Made by a program: the position numbers and the translations under genes | Assembly: GCA_964361105.1 (NCBI GenBank) | Contig: CAYHZG010000003.1 | Coordinates: forward strand, 1-37,419 | Direction: 5' to 3' | DNA: 37,419 nucleotides | Source: CAYHZG01 sp964361105 | GTDB taxonomy: Bacteria; Patescibacteriota; Minisyncoccia; 2-02-FULL-40-12 | Part shown: positions 8,381-15,257 of the stretch, in pieces | Layout: each line of letters begins with the position of its first letter | Numbering within the stretch: position 1 is the first letter of the stretch | The notes under the pieces: generated by a model | The model's input: only the letters and a program-made list of their open reading frames with translations | Database searches by the model: none | What the model was told of the DNA's origin: nothing

Positions 8381-10201
8381 GTGGAAGCCCTACAAAAGAT
8401 GAGAAAGCTTATCACTTTTACTATTCTTATTCCCCTCACCATCTTCGGCTATTTTGTCTTCCAAAAACTCGGCATGTCCGAAAACTCTAATAATCAAGCC
8501 TCCCTATTCGATAATTTCGCCAACCAAGATGCTGATTTTAAGGTAATCCCCCTCATTTTAGACAATAATCAGACCATCGAATTCCCTCACACCGATGATA
8601 ATAATAACGAAAGTCTCATCATCAAAAGTGACAAGGATATATACACAAGCTTTGCCGGCTCTGATGTCTATTTCAGCGTCACCAACCTCTCTGACATAGA
8701 AGAAGACGGTATCTTATTATTCCACTTTGACCAGAACTTCAAGAGATCAGAAGATGATCCCAGCGGGATTACCAAACCAGGGGTCCGGCTTCTTGAACAA
8801 AGATCAGATAACAATTGGTCTAAGCATAAACTTATCTACAACAACATCAGCATAAACGTCTTCAAACTAGCGAAAGCCTTAGAAAAGAAAAAAGAAATAC
8901 CCGATACCTTTGATGTTTCAGCCGGTACCCAATTTAAATTAGCTTCTAAACAAACCGCCTATTTTAAAGCAAAAATATCTTATCCTCCTGGCAGTGAAGG
9001 CGAGTTTTGGATTGAAACCCTGGGTGAAAACGGAGGCTATGGATTATTAGATCCTTGGTACAGTTCCCAATGGACATACAGAAGAAAAATAACCATAAGT
9101 GGGGGTATGGTTCCGGATTCTGCCGGTAATTTGTCTAATTTCCCTCTTCTTTTTTCTGAAACCAATGGTGATTTTAAGCATACTTCCTTTGGCGGCAGAG
9201 TTGCTTCAGCTTCAGCTGGCGTTACTGGAGGAGGAGGGGATTTTGTATTTACCTCATCCGACGGCACAACCAAGCTTGACCATGAAATAGAAAAATATGC
9301 TTCCTCATCAGGCCAACTCATAGCTTGGATAGAAGTACCCACCCTTAATGCTACTTCTGATACGGAAATATATATATATTACGGAGGACCTTCTACTGGA
9401 GCGACCAATCAGAATAAGACGGGAGTCTGGGCCACGGTTAATAACTGGCAAGGGGTGTGGCATTTAAACGAAAATACAGGCACTACCAACAAAGACTCAA
9501 CCTCTAACGCAAATAACGGAACAAAGCTTTCTGCCACTGAACCAAATCCGGTAACCGGCAAGATAGGCGGCGCGCAAGATTTTGACGGAAGTAATGATAA
9601 AATTTCAGTCACTCAGAATGCCTCCATAAATGATCTGACTACAATGACGCTCTCTGCTTGGATTAATGGGGCATCTTTTCCTGGCGCTACGCCACCCCGC
9701 ATTATAGATAAGCGTAATGTAAATAATAATGGAGCATTCCTGTTTTATATGAATGGTGCGCCTGTAGCTTTTGAGCCACGTCGCTGGAGTACAACAGCTG
9801 GCATTTGGCAAACTACAGTCGGTCTTTCTACAAACACTTGGTATTATGTGGCTGTAACTTATGACTATGGGTCAACGGCCAATGATCCGATAATCTATGT
9901 AAATGGCGTTTCGCAGACTATAACAGAAACATCGGCTCCAGCTGGAACGCTTCTCTCTGAAACAGAGACCCTCAATATTGGCAATAGGGATGGCGGTGAT
10001 CGTCCTTTTTATGATTTTATTGATGAAGTTAGAGTTTCTAACTCTATTCGCTCTGATGGCTGGATTAAGACTGAATATAATAATCAATACCAGCCGACTG
10101 CTTTTGTAAGATTAGGAATGGATGAAAAAGAAATCAGAACTGCACCGAGCGCAAAATTTAAGGGCGGCGTTAAAATCAAAGGCGGTGTTAAAGTGAAGTA
10201 G
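8381..10201 (+). CDS. DUF2341 and LamG-domain surface protein
   Basis: 606 residues from a GTG at 8381; an in-frame ATG at 8399 is equally plausible and places the hydrophobic helix (LITFTILIPLTIFGYFVF) closer to the N-terminus. Residues ~90-225 form an extracellular region with Ser/Asn-rich beta strands. Residues ~228-345 match DUF2341 (YRRKITI, then DFVFTSSDGTTKLDHEIE and IYIYYGG). Residues ~358-580 are a LamG/concanavalin-like jelly-roll domain (GVWHLNE, DFDGSNDKI, LSAWI, WYYVAVTYD, IYVNG, IDEVRVSN). This pairing is usual in large surface proteins and points to glycan binding or adhesion. The tail repeats KGGVK. A TATAAT lies at 8342-8347 just after the terminator, but no good -35 is seen. 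Specific ligand unknown. Confidence 0.8.
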   Translation: MEALQKMRKLITFTILIPLTIFGYFVFQKLGMSENSNNQASLFDNFANQDADFKVIPLILDNNQTIEFPHTDDNNNESLIIKSDKDIYTSFAGSDVYFSVTNLSDIEEDGILLFHFDQNFKRSEDDPSGITKPGVRLLEQRSDNNWSKHKLIYNNISINVFKLAKALEKKKEIPDTFDVSAGTQFKLASKQTAYFKAKISYPPGSEGEFWIETLGENGGYGLLDPWYSSQWTYRRKITISGGMVPDSAGNLSNFPLLFSETNGDFKHTSFGGRVASASAGVTGGGGDFVFTSSDGTTKLDHEIEKYASSSGQLIAWIEVPTLNATSDTEIYIYYGGPSTGATNQNKTGVWATVNNWQGVWHLNENTGTTNKDSTSNANNGTKLSATEPNPVTGKIGGAQDFDGSNDKISVTQNASINDLTTMTLSAWINGASFPGATPPRIIDKRNVNNNGAFLFYMNGAPVAFEPRRWSTTAGIWQTTVGLSTNTWYYVAVTYDYGSTANDPIIYVNGVSQTITETSAPAGTLLSETETLNIGNRDGGDRPFYDFIDEVRVSNSIRSDGWIKTEYNNQYQPTAFVRLGMDEKEIRTAPSAKFKGGVKIKGGVKVK

Positions 10202-10205
10202 GAAT

Positions 10206-10214
10206 TTATCCACA
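10206..10214 (+). other. DnaA-box-like nonamer beside a promoter
   Basis: TTATCCACA, identical to the nonamer at 7257-7265, ending 3 bases before a -35 box. The position would suit a regulator-binding site, but a single box proves nothing. Confidence 0.3.
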
Positions 10215-10217
10215 GTT

Positions 10218-10246
10218 TTGACTTTTACAGATTTGCAGATTATGCT
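10218..10246 (+). promoter_or_regulatory. Sigma-70-type promoter
   Basis: TTGACT (10218-10223), a 17-base spacer, and TATGCT (10241-10246). Transcription would start near 10253, giving a leader of about 11 bases before the ATG at 10264, too short for a usual ribosome binding site. Confidence 0.75.
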
Positions 10247-10263
10247 TAGATGATAATTGGATT

Positions 10264-10740
10264 ATGAATGAAGATTTTGAAATAAATCAATTTGAGCCAA
10301 AACCGGCTTCGCCGAAGAAAAAACTGAAGCAACCGGAGGACTTGAAAGGTGCGCTCGGACAGGCAATTAAAGAAAGGACAACAAAACTGGTTCCTTATGT
10401 TTTAATAGGAGTAGTTTTGGTGGCCGCCGGATTCTCTTTCTATTTCTGGAATGAGGCTCGGGCCTTGAGAAAGAATCCGCAAAAAGCGGCCCAGGCAGAA
10501 ACGCAGAAATTACTGTCTGACATTTCTAAACTTATTGTTTTACCGGAAGGAGAGACGCCGACCGTTGCCACGGTCACCGACCCGGAAATATTGAGAAGCC
10601 AGCCATTTTTCGCCAAGGCCCAGACCGGAGATAAGGTACTGATTTATACTAATGCCAGAAAAGCGATTCTTTACAGTGCAAATTTAAACAAAATTGTTGA
10701 AGTTGCGCCAATTAACATTGGCAATCCGCAACAACAGTAG
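10264..10740 (+). CDS. Single-pass membrane protein, hypothetical
   Basis: 158 residues. A charged cytoplasmic N-terminus (~1-44, Lys/Glu/Pro-rich) precedes a transmembrane helix (~46-64, VPYVLIGVVLVAAGFSFYFW). An outer domain of ~90 residues follows, containing LIVLPEGETPTVATVTDPE and the strand-like FFAKAQTGDKVLIYTNARKAILYS. The phrase PxGExPTxATVxDxxxL, followed by FFxxAxxGDxVLIY, recurs in short CPR membrane proteins of unknown role as far as I recall. The beta-rich outer part may bind other wall components. It has its own promoter (10218-10246) and terminator (10824-10856), so it is probably monocistronic. Confidence 0.65.
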   Translation: MNEDFEINQFEPKPASPKKKLKQPEDLKGALGQAIKERTTKLVPYVLIGVVLVAAGFSFYFWNEARALRKNPQKAAQAETQKLLSDISKLIVLPEGETPTVATVTDPEILRSQPFFAKAQTGDKVLIYTNARKAILYSANLNKIVEVAPINIGNPQQQ

Positions 10741-10747
10741 AATATAG

Positions 10748-10804
10748 TCCCGATTTTCATTTATGAAAATCGAGGATCCTCGATTCTGCAAAGCAGAATC
10801 GGGA
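10748..10804. repeat. Palindromic element, intergenic copy (family with NR-SSI frame)
   Basis: 57 bp running from TCCCGATT to AATCGGGA. It holds two hairpins, CGATTTTCAT/ATGAAAATCG and CGATTCTGC/GCAGAATCG, joined by the palindrome CGAGGATCCTCG. Related elements lie in frame inside two genes at 19769-19858 and 35347-35427. Even here the equivalent frame is free of stops (PIF...ENRGSSIL...IGK), and the length is a multiple of three. Confidence 0.8.
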
Positions 10805-10823
10805 AATTTAGAAAAGAGGAGAT

Positions 10824-10856
10824 AAAAGGCACGAGATTGATTACGGCCTTTTTTTG
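10824..10856 (+). terminator. Rho-independent terminator
   Basis: AAAAGGC (10824-10830) pairs with GCCTTTT (10846-10852) across a 15-base loop and runs into seven Ts. It ends the upstream membrane-protein transcript, 18 bases before the Mur ligase start. Confidence 0.65.
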
Positions 10857-10873
10857 TTCTAACTTGATAGCAA

Positions 10874-12172
10874 ATGTTCAAAGAGTTAGGTTTATTAGCC
10901 AGGACCTTAGATTTAGGAAGAAAAATAATCCCTCGGTCGGTTTTTGAATTTTTTCAGCCCTGGTATCATGGTCTTTTGGCTTTGTCCGGGGCGGTTATCT
11001 ACGGCTGGCCGTCAAAAAAATTAAAAGTAATCGGCGTGACCGGAAGCAAAGGCAAATCAACTACGGTTTATTTGATAAGCAGATTCTTAGAGGAAGCCGG
11101 ATATGGTGTAGCTTCTATAGGTTCTCTTGGTTTTAGGATTGTGGGGGAGGCAGGGAGCGAAGCGACCGTCGGAAGGGGGCGGAGCCCCCTCCGAGTATTA
11201 TTGGAATGGCCGAACAATTTGAAAATGACAATGCTGGGTCGGTGGAAAATTCAGAAATTTTTAGCCGAAGCGGTCAGAGCCGGTTGTCAGTTTGCGATTT
11301 TGGAAGTTACTTCAGAAGGAATTAAACAGAAAAGACACTGGGGCATAAAGTTTGATACCGCGGTTTTTACCAATCTTGAAAAAGAGCATATTGAAGCTCA
11401 CAAGTCGTTTGAAAATTATTTTAAGGCCAAGCAGCAACTTTTTAAAATAACCAAAAATACCCACATTCTTAATGCCGATTCGCCTTATATTGATTTATTT
11501 TCCAAATTCCCGGCTCAAAAGAAAATTTTCTACAGTTTACGAAATTATAATTTTAGAAGTAATCTTCAAGGCGAGTTTAACAAACTAAATATTTTAGCCG
11601 CGGCCGAAACAGTGAAAAATTATGGTGTTAGTCCGGGAATAATTCAGAAAGCACTGGATAAAATAAAAAACATTCCTGGTCGGTTTGAGTTTATCGATAG
11701 GGGACAAGATTTTAAAATTGTGATTGATTATGCTCATACGCCAGGATCCCTGGAGGCCGTGTATAAAACGTTAAAGGGTCTAATGTCTAAAGACCAGGGG
11801 CTAAAGCAAAGATTGATTTGTGTCTTGGGGGCCGCCGGGGGAGGAAGAGATAAATGGAAGAGACCAATTTTCGGTCAACTGGCTGAAGATTATTGCGACC
11901 GGATAATTCTTACCAATGAAGATCCTTATGATGAATCACCAGAAAAAATTGTTGATGAGGTGAATTCGGGAATAAAAAACAAAAAGAAGGTTGAAAAAAT
12001 TATGGATAGAAAGATGGCAATTAAGAAGGCCTTAACTTTAGCCGGAAAAAGCGATATAGTGGTGATAACCGGAAAGGGTTCGGAAATATCGATGGCCGTA
12101 GCCCAAGGTAAAAAAATTCCATGGTCTGAAAAGGATGTAGTTTTAGAAGTTTTAGAAGAGATAAAAAAATGA
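10874..12172 (+). CDS. Mur ligase family protein (MurE-like)
   Basis: 432 residues. The ATP site is GVTGSKGKSTT (54-64). The central domain has FTNLEKEHIEAH, and the C-terminal domain has GRFEFI, VIDYAHTPGSLEAV, CVLGAAGGGRDKWKRP and LTNEDPYDESPEKI, all in the order of MurE, the UDP-MurNAc-dipeptide ligase that adds the third amino acid in peptidoglycan synthesis. It is shorter than typical MurE (~490) because the N-terminal UDP-binding domain is reduced to ~50 mostly hydrophobic residues, so the exact substrate is uncertain. The DNPR-type motif for diaminopimelate is replaced by NEDPYDE, so Lys or another amino acid is possible. Residues ~91-110 (VGEAGSEATVGRGRSPLRVL) are encoded by a GC-rich palindrome and look like an in-frame insertion. 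The stop overlaps the archease start (ATGA). Confidence 0.8.
   Translation: MFKELGLLARTLDLGRKIIPRSVFEFFQPWYHGLLALSGAVIYGWPSKKLKVIGVTGSKGKSTTVYLISRFLEEAGYGVASIGSLGFRIVGEAGSEATVGRGRSPLRVLLEWPNNLKMTMLGRWKIQKFLAEAVRAGCQFAILEVTSEGIKQKRHWGIKFDTAVFTNLEKEHIEAHKSFENYFKAKQQLFKITKNTHILNADSPYIDLFSKFPAQKKIFYSLRNYNFRSNLQGEFNKLNILAAAETVKNYGVSPGIIQKALDKIKNIPGRFEFIDRGQDFKIVIDYAHTPGSLEAVYKTLKGLMSKDQGLKQRLICVLGAAGGGRDKWKRPIFGQLAEDYCDRIILTNEDPYDESPEKIVDEVNSGIKNKKKVEKIMDRKMAIKKALTLAGKSDIVVITGKGSEISMAVAQGKKIPWSEKDVVLEVLEEIKK
11174..11190. repeat. GC-rich palindrome inside the Mur ligase gene
   Basis: AGGGGGC and GCCCCCT around a GGA loop, within a GC-rich patch (about 11145-11200) unlike the AT-rich gene around it. 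The patch also contains GAGCGAAGCGA, the same 11-mer found as a hairpin loop at 27857-27867 and 29009-29019. Confidence 0.6.
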
Positions 12173-12657
12173 AACCTAAATTGCTATTGCCTAAGTATAT
12201 AAAAAAAGAAAAACAAAAAAGATTTGAGATTTTAGAGCGGGCGGCTGATTTGGGGTTTAAGATTTTTGGTTCTTCGGCCAAAGAGCTTTTTAAAAATGCC
12301 GTTTACGCGATGGGTTATGCCCAAAAACCGGAAATTGTTGAACAATCGGCGGTCGGGGCATTAATCGGTCGGCTGAGGGGAAGGCGAATAAGCGAGGATT
12401 TTTTAATTGAGTCAATGGATTATAACACTCTCTTGGTTGATTTTTTAAGTGAGATATTGTCCCGTTCTGACAATCAGAACGCCGTTTTTTTTGATGTCAA
12501 GTTTAACAAATTCTCAGAACTTAAAATCGGCGGCCGAATTTATGGCGTTAAAGTTGATGATTTCAGTAAAAATATAAAGGCCGTGACTTATCACGAAGTC
12601 GACGTGAAAGAAAGTGAACCGGGGAAATGGGAGAGCCAATTGGTTTTTGACATCTAG
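12169..12657 (+). CDS. Archease-like protein
   Basis: 162 residues matching the archease family. Near the N-terminus FEILERAADLGFKIFGSSAKELFKNAVYAM fits the conserved E-H-TADxG-like start with its metal-binding Asp (ADLG). LLVDFLSEIL (~89-98) and the C-terminal KAVTYHEVDVKE plus LVFDI are family signatures, the latter holding the conserved His and terminal Asp. Archease activates the RNA ligase RtcB by helping guanylylation and turnover; no rtcB is in this window. The first His of the usual EHTAD motif is Arg here (ERAAD), so one metal contact may differ. The start overlaps the Mur ligase stop by 4 bases, so the two are translationally coupled. Confidence 0.78.
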   Translation: MKPKLLLPKYIKKEKQKRFEILERAADLGFKIFGSSAKELFKNAVYAMGYAQKPEIVEQSAVGALIGRLRGRRISEDFLIESMDYNTLLVDFLSEILSRSDNQNAVFFDVKFNKFSELKIGGRIYGVKVDDFSKNIKAVTYHEVDVKESEPGKWESQLVFDI

Positions 12658-12683
12658 TCAATAATAATTATATTTTAAATTTA

Positions 12684-13100
12684 ATGGACCACGAAAAAAA
12701 TCAACAACTTTTTTGGTTTTTAATAATATTTTTCTTGGTTCTTTTTGCCGGAGCAGTTTTCTTTTTTAATAAGGACTTGCCGAAAAATCAGGAGGCCAGT
12801 TTAAACGAACCAAAAAATAATAACGGCCGGGTCTATACGGTTTATTACACCAGCGGGGTTTTCAGCCCGACCAATTTACAAATTAACATCGGCGACACGG
12901 TCAGATTCGTTAATGATGGCCTTTTGCCGATAAGGGTTGTTTCTGATCCGCATCCCACCCATGACGCTCTTCCGGGCTTTGACAGCATTTCTGATATTCC
13001 GACCCAGAGCGTTTTTACCTTTACTTTTACTACTCGGGGTATTTTTGATTACCACAATGAAAGAAAAATTGAGCAAAAGGGGACTATAATAGTTAAATGA
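12684..13100 (+). CDS. Membrane-anchored cupredoxin-fold protein lacking the usual copper ligands
   Basis: 138 residues. N-terminal anchor at ~10-28, a linker, then a ~95-residue plastocyanin-like beta domain (YTSGVFSPTNLQINIGDTVRFVN, then RGIFDYH and KGTIIVK). In the copper-binding loop after strand 7 the family has YHC-xx-HPxM; here it reads YHNERKIEQKG, so Cys, His and Met are all absent. A PHPTHD motif (~90-95) supplies other His residues. It should lie outside the membrane. Electron transfer through type I copper is therefore unlikely; another metal site or a structural role is possible. A second protein with the same changes is at 19165-19716. The stop overlaps the next gene (ATGA). Confidence 0.75.
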   Translation: MDHEKNQQLFWFLIIFFLVLFAGAVFFFNKDLPKNQEASLNEPKNNNGRVYTVYYTSGVFSPTNLQINIGDTVRFVNDGLLPIRVVSDPHPTHDALPGFDSISDIPTQSVFTFTFTTRGIFDYHNERKIEQKGTIIVK

Positions 13101-13915
13101 TCTTTCTTTTTATTCAGGAACTCATACTTTTTGCCCTGGCTCAGCTGATTGGAATTTTCGTGGCTTTGAAAAGCCGGACTTTGATTCAGGGGCAGAATAT
13201 TACTATCGATTTTACGGCTGGCGAAATAATTATATTCCTGATTTTATTTGTCGCTTTTATTTATTTTTTAAGCCGGTTTTCTCATAAGTCAAAGATATTT
13301 TTCAGGTTGGTTTTAGGGCTGGTGGTATTTATCGGCAGTCAGACGGTTTTTTCTCTGTTTTTTGGCGAAGTGATTGTCTCGACCATTATTGCCATCGGAC
13401 TCGCCGTTTTGGTCTTGAAAGCAAAAATAATTTTACTCCATAATATCGGAATGATTTTGGCTTTAGCCGGGATTGGGGCGGTCCTTGGTCTATCCCTTAC
13501 TCCAATTTCGGTTGTTTTTCTTTTATTGATTTTGTCCTTCTACGACATTATTGCCGTTTATAAAACCGGGCATATGGTAAAGATAGCCGAGGAGATGATT
13601 AAAGCCAGGGCAATTTCCGGGATTGTTTTGCCTCAAACGATAAAGGATTGGTTTGGAAGTCTTGAGAATGTCCAGCCCGGCGGCCGTTTTATGATTTTGG
13701 GCTCTGGCGATGTTGTGATGCCTTTGATTCTAGTTGCTTCGGTTATTGGCTTTTACGGCCTATCCCGGGGGCTCGTTGTAATGCTTTTTTCAATGTTCGG
13801 CCTCTTTTTGACTTTTTATCTTTTTATAACCCAGAAAACGAGACGGCCAATGGCCGCTCTGCCGCCGATTGCGGCGATGTCAATAATCGGATATTTGGTT
13901 TCAATTGTTTTGTAG
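13097..13915 (+). CDS. Presenilin/SPP-like intramembrane aspartyl protease
   Basis: A 272-residue polytopic protein with about eight hydrophobic segments. Segment 6 carries FYDIIAVYKTGHM with the catalytic Tyr149-Asp150; segment 7 carries LGSGD with Asp205 in place of the classic GxGD; the last segments hold PMAALPPIAA, equivalent to the PAL motif. These match the archaeal/bacterial presenilin-like family (peptidase A22 clan; PF06550 as I recall), which cuts membrane-embedded peptides such as signal-peptide remnants. It is translationally coupled (ATGA) to the cupredoxin-like gene. The substrate is unknown. A long structured gap without a gene follows. Confidence 0.82.
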   Translation: MIFLFIQELILFALAQLIGIFVALKSRTLIQGQNITIDFTAGEIIIFLILFVAFIYFLSRFSHKSKIFFRLVLGLVVFIGSQTVFSLFFGEVIVSTIIAIGLAVLVLKAKIILLHNIGMILALAGIGAVLGLSLTPISVVFLLLILSFYDIIAVYKTGHMVKIAEEMIKARAISGIVLPQTIKDWFGSLENVQPGGRFMILGSGDVVMPLILVASVIGFYGLSRGLVVMLFSMFGLFLTFYLFITQKTRRPMAALPPIAAMSIIGYLVSIVL

Positions 13916-13940
13916 TTTAGTTCGCAGCGTGGGAGTATCC

Positions 13941-14234
13941 AATTCGCGAAAAGCCTCTCTCGGCCGAAACCCTGTATCGACAACACCAATTTCTTCTCTT
14001 GAGACAATTCTTGGAAATGGCACGCCACTTTACTTGAATTGCCGACAAAATCGGCTCCTCCACCAATTTTGTCCTTTCGGCAATTTGGCTTACGCCATCC
14101 CAGTTCGTCTCTGTGGAGACTCGCATGGGGACTGCGTAAAGATGGCGGCCATTTCACAAGACACCCTCAGGTTCAGAAATCGGTGTTGTCTCATGGGTTT
14201 CGCGAACGGTTCTGAAATGGCTATACCCGAGAGG
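13941..14234. other. Long imperfect foldback in a gene-free gap
   Basis: The 365-base gap 13916-14280 has no credible gene. Nested complementary arms make one long foldback: TTCGCGAAA (13943-) with TTTCGCGAA (14198-), GAAACCC (13967-) with GGGTTTC (14195-), GACAACACC (13979-13987) with GGTGTTGTC (14182-14190), GAAATGGC (14014-14021) with GCCATTTC (14148-14155), and GCC-ACTTTAC with GTAAAG-ATGGC (14136-14146). Smaller hairpins lie inside, such as GTCTC-tgtg-GAGAC. The 14-mer CTATACCCGAGAGG at 14221-14234 recurs at 27701-27714. It could be a structured RNA or a non-autonomous element; no known RNA family is recognised. Confidence 0.65.
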
Positions 14235-14244
14235 ATTTCTGCAG

Positions 14245-14273
14245 TTTACTTTTCCCTCACTCGCAATTATAAT
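14245..14273 (+). promoter_or_regulatory. Promoter giving a probably leaderless mRNA
   Basis: TTTACT (14245-14250), 17-base spacer, perfect TATAAT (14268-14273). The expected transcription start (~14280) is at or one base before the ATG at 14281. Confidence 0.7.
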
Positions 14274-14280
14274 TTAAATA

Positions 14281-14865
14281 ATGAGATATAAATTTGCCGT
14301 TTCCGGAGCAGCCGATACGGGCATGTGCGAGATAGACGCCCCGACTAAAGCCGAAGAAGTGGGCCGGGAGGTGGTTCGTCAGGGCGGGATATTGGTTACC
14401 GGCGCCACCAATGGCATCCCTGATTTTGCGGCCAAAGGAGCCAAAGACGAAGGCGGAGTTGTGATTGGCATGAGCCCGGCCGCCTCTTATCAGCATCACG
14501 TTAAAACCTATAAACTGCCAACTGATTACTATGACACCATAATTTTCACTGGATTTGATTACTCGGGCCGTAATTTGTTATTGACAAAGTCAGCCGATGC
14601 CGTTATTATTATATGCGGTGGCTTTGGAACTTTGAACGAATTTACGATTGCCTTGGAAGACAATAAGCCGATCGGCGTTTTAACTGGAACCGGCGGCACC
14701 GCCGAAGAGATTGCCGGACTTTTAACCGAAATTGAGGATCCCCATCGGCATGGTGCCGGAAAAGTTATTTTTAATGAAAACCCAAAAGAGTTGATTTCAG
14801 AGCTGGTTAAATTAATTGAAAAAGACCAAAAAGAATTAAAAATTTCTCCGCCAATCGGAGAATAG
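14281..14865 (+). CDS. LOG-like Rossmann protein (TIGR00725/SLOG type)
   Basis: 194 residues of the LOG/DprA-like Rossmann superfamily. It starts with a strand then SGAADTG, followed by LVTGATNGIPDFAAKGAKDEGG (~39-60). ICGGFGTLNE (~117-126) corresponds to the PGGxGTxxE nucleotide-binding motif of LOG phosphoribohydrolases; the first Pro is Cys here. Known relatives remove the ribose-phosphate from modified AMP or sense nucleotides. It is cytosolic, and its substrate is unclear. A good promoter places the mRNA start at about the ATG, and there is no Shine-Dalgarno sequence. After it comes the first copy of the start-codon-abutting leader. Confidence 0.75.
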   Translation: MRYKFAVSGAADTGMCEIDAPTKAEEVGREVVRQGGILVTGATNGIPDFAAKGAKDEGGVVIGMSPAASYQHHVKTYKLPTDYYDTIIFTGFDYSGRNLLLTKSADAVIIICGGFGTLNEFTIALEDNKPIGVLTGTGGTAEEIAGLLTEIEDPHRHGAGKVIFNENPKELISELVKLIEKDQKELKISPPIGE

Positions 14866-14871
14866 TGGTCG

Positions 14872-14986
14872 ATCCCGTTAGAAGTTAACCCTAACGGGAG
14901 TAAACATGAATTATCTTATTATAAAGTTTTATAATCTTTGCCACTGGTTTAAGGCGGTGGATGATCTGTAAAACTTCTAACGGGAT
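14872..14986 (+). promoter_or_regulatory. Start-codon-abutting structured leader, copy A
   Basis: The left arm ATCCCGTTAGAAGTT (14872-14886) is fully complementary to AACTTCTAACGGGAT (14972-14986), whose last two bases are the A and T of the next ATG (14985). The left arm can instead pair locally, CCCGTTAG (14874-14881) with CTAACGGG (14891-14898). A 21-codon ORF (14906-14971) ends just before the right arm. No Shine-Dalgarno sequence precedes the ATG. Confidence 0.75.
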
Positions 14987-15236
14987 GGCTGAAGAAAAAC
15001 TTGTCGGAAAAATAACCCACTATTATAATGCTATCGGAGTCGGAATTATTGAGTTATCTGGTGCTTTGAAAGTAGGGGACGCAGTCCATATTAAAGGCAA
15101 AGCGACTGATTTTGAACAAATGGTTGATTCTTTGCAGATTGAGCATAAAGAGGTTCAAAGCGCCAAAAAAGGTGACGTGATTGGGATTAAGACGAAGCAG
15201 AAGGTAAAAGAAGGGGACGAAGTCTATCTAAAATAA
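14985..15236 (+). CDS. EF-Tu domain-2-like small protein
   Basis: 83 residues. The fold pattern is that of the beta-barrel domain 2 of translation GTPases: VGKITHYYNAIGVGIIEL, then LKVGDAVHIKG, a central helix-like insert, then VQSAKKGDVIGIK and VKEGDEVYLK. Small stand-alone proteins of this kind are annotated as translation elongation factor-like in CPR and archaea. There is no GTPase domain, so it does not act as a factor by itself; it may bind RNA or a ribosomal partner. I chose the ATG at 14985 because it follows the leader element exactly; an upstream ATG at 14961 would begin inside that element. Lon follows 21 bases later. Confidence 0.7.
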   Translation: MAEEKLVGKITHYYNAIGVGIIELSGALKVGDAVHIKGKATDFEQMVDSLQIEHKEVQSAKKGDVIGIKTKQKVKEGDEVYLK

Positions 15237-15257
15237 AAAATTTTATTTCAATAAAAA

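Noticed and set aside
7257..10214. Replication origin
   Set aside because: Only two DnaA-like boxes, no cluster, no dnaA/dnaN/gyr genes nearby.
13816..14157. Overlapping frames of 70-130 codons in the gap after the presenilin-like gene
   Set aside because: They cross the foldback on both strands, are Cys/Arg-rich without family likeness, and lack start signals. The self-complementary DNA explains them.
13916..14280. RNase P RNA, tmRNA or SRP RNA
   Set aside because: None of the conserved core sequences I know for these RNAs could be found in the gap.
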